DNA of 9,500 nt from NCBI GenBank assembly GCA_041648755.1, contig JBAZOJ010000149.1, forward strand, positions 1-9,500, written 5' to 3'. The position numbers were made by a program, and so were the translations under genes. Of the stretch, positions 8,160 through 9,500 are shown piece after piece. Each line of letters begins with the position of its first letter. Within the stretch, counting starts at the first letter, position 1. Source of the stretch: JBAZOJ01 sp041648755. Lineage in GTDB: Bacteria; Planctomycetota; B143-G9. The notes under the pieces were generated by a model. It made no database searches and was not told where the DNA came from. It saw nothing but the letters and a program-made list of their open reading frames with translations.

Positions 8160-8164
8160 ACCTC
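8160..8164 (-). promoter_or_regulatory. Ribosome binding site of gene C
   Basis: In transcript sense this reads GAGGT followed by AAAG and the ATG at 8155. It lies within the 20 nt between the stop of D and the start of C and decides in favour of this ATG over the upstream GTG that overlaps the stop of D. Confidence 0.75.
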
Positions 8165-8175
8165 GCTTGACAAAA

Positions 8176-9500
8176 TCACTTCCCCTTGCCTGATGCCGGG
8201 CCCGGAAGTGGCACTTCCTGCGCCTTGAAGACCCAGAATGGCGTGGAGAAGATCACCTTACCCGTCCGGTCTATGACCCGCTCGCCGTCCTTCTGCGAAC
8301 AAGCAAAATAGCCACAGCCAAGGTAGCGGATGCCCTTGGAATCCACGGCGATAACGCTGCCGTCCGCGTTTACCAGGCAGGCTATCCCGTCCCTGGTCGC
8401 GGCAAGCGGGAAAGTACCGTCGCCGGGGTCCACGTACTGGTATAGTGGCTCGACGAGCCACTTGCCCGTGGGACTGATTACACCATAGCGGCAGTTCTTC
8501 CATTCGAACAAGGTGCCGGCAGCAATGTAGCCTGTTGAAACCGGTTTCCCGATTTCGGAAACATCCGTGAGGGGGATCCCTTCTCCCCGTACGTTAATCA
8601 GCCTCCTGCTATCGCCAGCAGACACGCTTGCAGTCCCAAGATGGAAGTTGCCTGCCCGGTAGAACTTCATTTCCAGCACAATGCCACCCTTGCGGTCAAT
8701 GTATCCGTACTTGCCCGCATCGCCTACAACGGCAAAGCCTTCAGAGAAGCTCTCGGCCGAGAAATAGCAGGGCGGAACCACGGTCTTTCCGTCGCGGTCG
8801 ATGTAGCCCCAACGGGCGCCACCCACGTCAGTCACCTGGACAGCCGCGAGCCCCTCCCGGAAGTCCTTCACGTCCGAGTAAATGGGGGGTACCACCCACT
8901 TGCCTTCGACATCCACAAAGCCCCATTTCTTCTCGTCGTAGAGCGTCAGCATAACCCTTAGCCTGCCTTCGCTGAACTCTCCCACCTCGTCGAAGAGAGG
9001 CTCGCAGATTATCTTGCCGTCCGCCTGCAACAGGCCGAGCTTGCCGTTCAGAGGCGCGCGCGAAAACACAAACCTGCCTTCACCAACAGGGAGGATCTGG
9101 TGATAAACAGGAGCCAATACCCAGTTCCCGCGGGCGTCTATCAGCCCCCTCATTCCATTGATTTTTGCCATGGCGATGCCGGACACGAAATCCGAAATCC
9201 ACTCGATCTGCTGATCGAAGACCGCTTTTCCAGTGCTGTCTAAGTATCTCCAAGGCGAACAGTCACTGAACGATGCAAAATCGCCGAAGAAATCAAGGGG
9301 CCAGGGAGAGAGGAAGGGGAACACCTGTTTGCCCTCCGCATCAATGCCTCCCCATCGGCCTCCGAGCTTCACCGAGGCAAGGCCGTCAACGTTGGGCTCT
9401 GCGTCCTCGTATATTGGAGGGATAACCCACCGGCCGAGCCTGTCAATGTACCCCCAGCCGTTCTTGTACACAGCGGCCCGGCTGTTCGAGAAGGGCTTCC
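8176..9500 (-). CDS. WG-repeat protein D, 5' end beyond the right edge
   Basis: The visible part is the C-terminal 440 residues, ending in TGA. The first possible start in the window is a GTG at 9471, but the frame is open beyond it and reads KPFSNSRAA, then YKNGWGYIDRLG, which is the normal run from one WG repeat into the next. The gene therefore begins outside the window, and GTG 9471 is an internal Val codon. Counting from the first complete codon (9498), WG repeats are at about 14-43 (GWGYID), 48-60 (RWGGID), 191-220 (KWGFVD), 229-258 (RWGYID) and 263-292 (KYGYID). The divergent module (RGLIDARGN, then GEG, then GKIICEP) spans 117-167, and the C-terminal cap 321-422 (STGYIAA, LVNADGS, VIDRTGKVIF). 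The tail is Pro/Gly/Lys-rich. By alignment with C, about 490 residues are missing upstream, probably including a lipoprotein signal (inference). Function unknown. Confidence 0.92.
   Translation of the reverse strand, partial: KPFSNSRAAVYKNGWGYIDRLGRWVIPPIYEDAEPNVDGLASVKLGGRWGGIDAEGKQVFPFLSPWPLDFFGDFASFSDCSPWRYLDSTGKAVFDQQIEWISDFVSGIAMAKINGMRGLIDARGNWVLAPVYHQILPVGEGRFVFSRAPLNGKLGLLQADGKIICEPLFDEVGEFSEGRLRVMLTLYDEKKWGFVDVEGKWVVPPIYSDVKDFREGLAAVQVTDVGGARWGYIDRDGKTVVPPCYFSAESFSEGFAVVGDAGKYGYIDRKGGIVLEMKFYRAGNFHLGTASVSAGDSRRLINVRGEGIPLTDVSEIGKPVSTGYIAAGTLFEWKNCRYGVISPTGKWLVEPLYQYVDPGDGTFPLAATRDGIACLVNADGSVIAVDSKGIRYLGCGYFACSQKDGERVIDRTGKVIFSTPFWVFKAQEVPLPGPASGKGK
8632..8931 (-). repeat. Distal WG repeat run in protein D
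   Basis: Three units begin KWGFVDVEG, RWGYIDRDG and KYGYIDRKG, just upstream of the C-terminal cap. The first two carry the PP(I/C)Y and F(R/S)EG elements in full. The third keeps only a degenerate form, MKFY followed by FHLG. Confidence 0.88.

Noticed and set aside
6020..8170. A 716-codon open frame on the plus strand opposite gene C
   Set aside because: It lies entirely antisense to a complete gene with a signal peptide, ribosome site and family repeats. Its translation is rich in Arg, His, Pro and Asp with no recognisable domain, as expected for the shadow of a GC-rich repeat gene whose codon bias avoids stops in that frame.
9469..9471. GTG as the start codon of gene D
   Set aside because: The frame stays open upstream to the window edge and encodes the typical end of the preceding WG repeat (FSNSRAAV). 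No ribosome site precedes the GTG and no signal peptide follows it, so it is an internal Val codon.

Overview
The window holds one coherent locus: four consecutive minus-strand genes that encode large WG-repeat proteins (WG_beta_rep, PF14903-type, a beta-rich tandem repeat of about 33-36 residues). Transcription runs from right to left. In that order the genes are D (enters from beyond the right edge, stop at 8176), C (8155 to 5378), B (5272 to 2213) and A (2187, running off the left edge). No plus-strand gene, RNA gene, mobile element, CRISPR array or convincing terminator was found. The long plus-strand reading frames are shadows of these GC-rich genes.

The three visible N-termini (A, B, C) each start with a short, positively charged, hydrophobic signal peptide ending in a Cys at residue 19 or 20, as expected for lipoproteins. 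The proteins are therefore probably exported and lipid-anchored at the cell surface or periplasm of a Gram-negative-type bacterium. The moderately high GC content, purine-rich Shine-Dalgarno sites and lipoprotein signals fit a bacterium. The phylum cannot be fixed from this sequence. Large lineage-specific expansions of this kind would suit a big-genome environmental bacterium, but that is inference.

The proteins are not random piles of repeats. A, B and C (and D where visible) align from end to end. They share an N-terminal ID..N(R)IV module, a length-variable region, a WG repeat or pair, a conserved non-WG signature (ID[RK]xGxxx[RK]DD followed by EIxxGVxL), a central WG run, a divergent GEG...CEP module, a second WG run and a distinctive C-terminal cap (GY[IL]A ... 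ID.[TS]GK..F). The cluster therefore arose by duplication of whole genes followed by divergence. Gene gaps of 20, 105 and 25 nt suggest a single operon. The function is unknown; repeat architecture and lipoprotein targeting suggest surface-exposed binding scaffolds or envelope components, without direct evidence for a ligand. Because genes A and D are both cut by the window edges, the array may be longer than four members.
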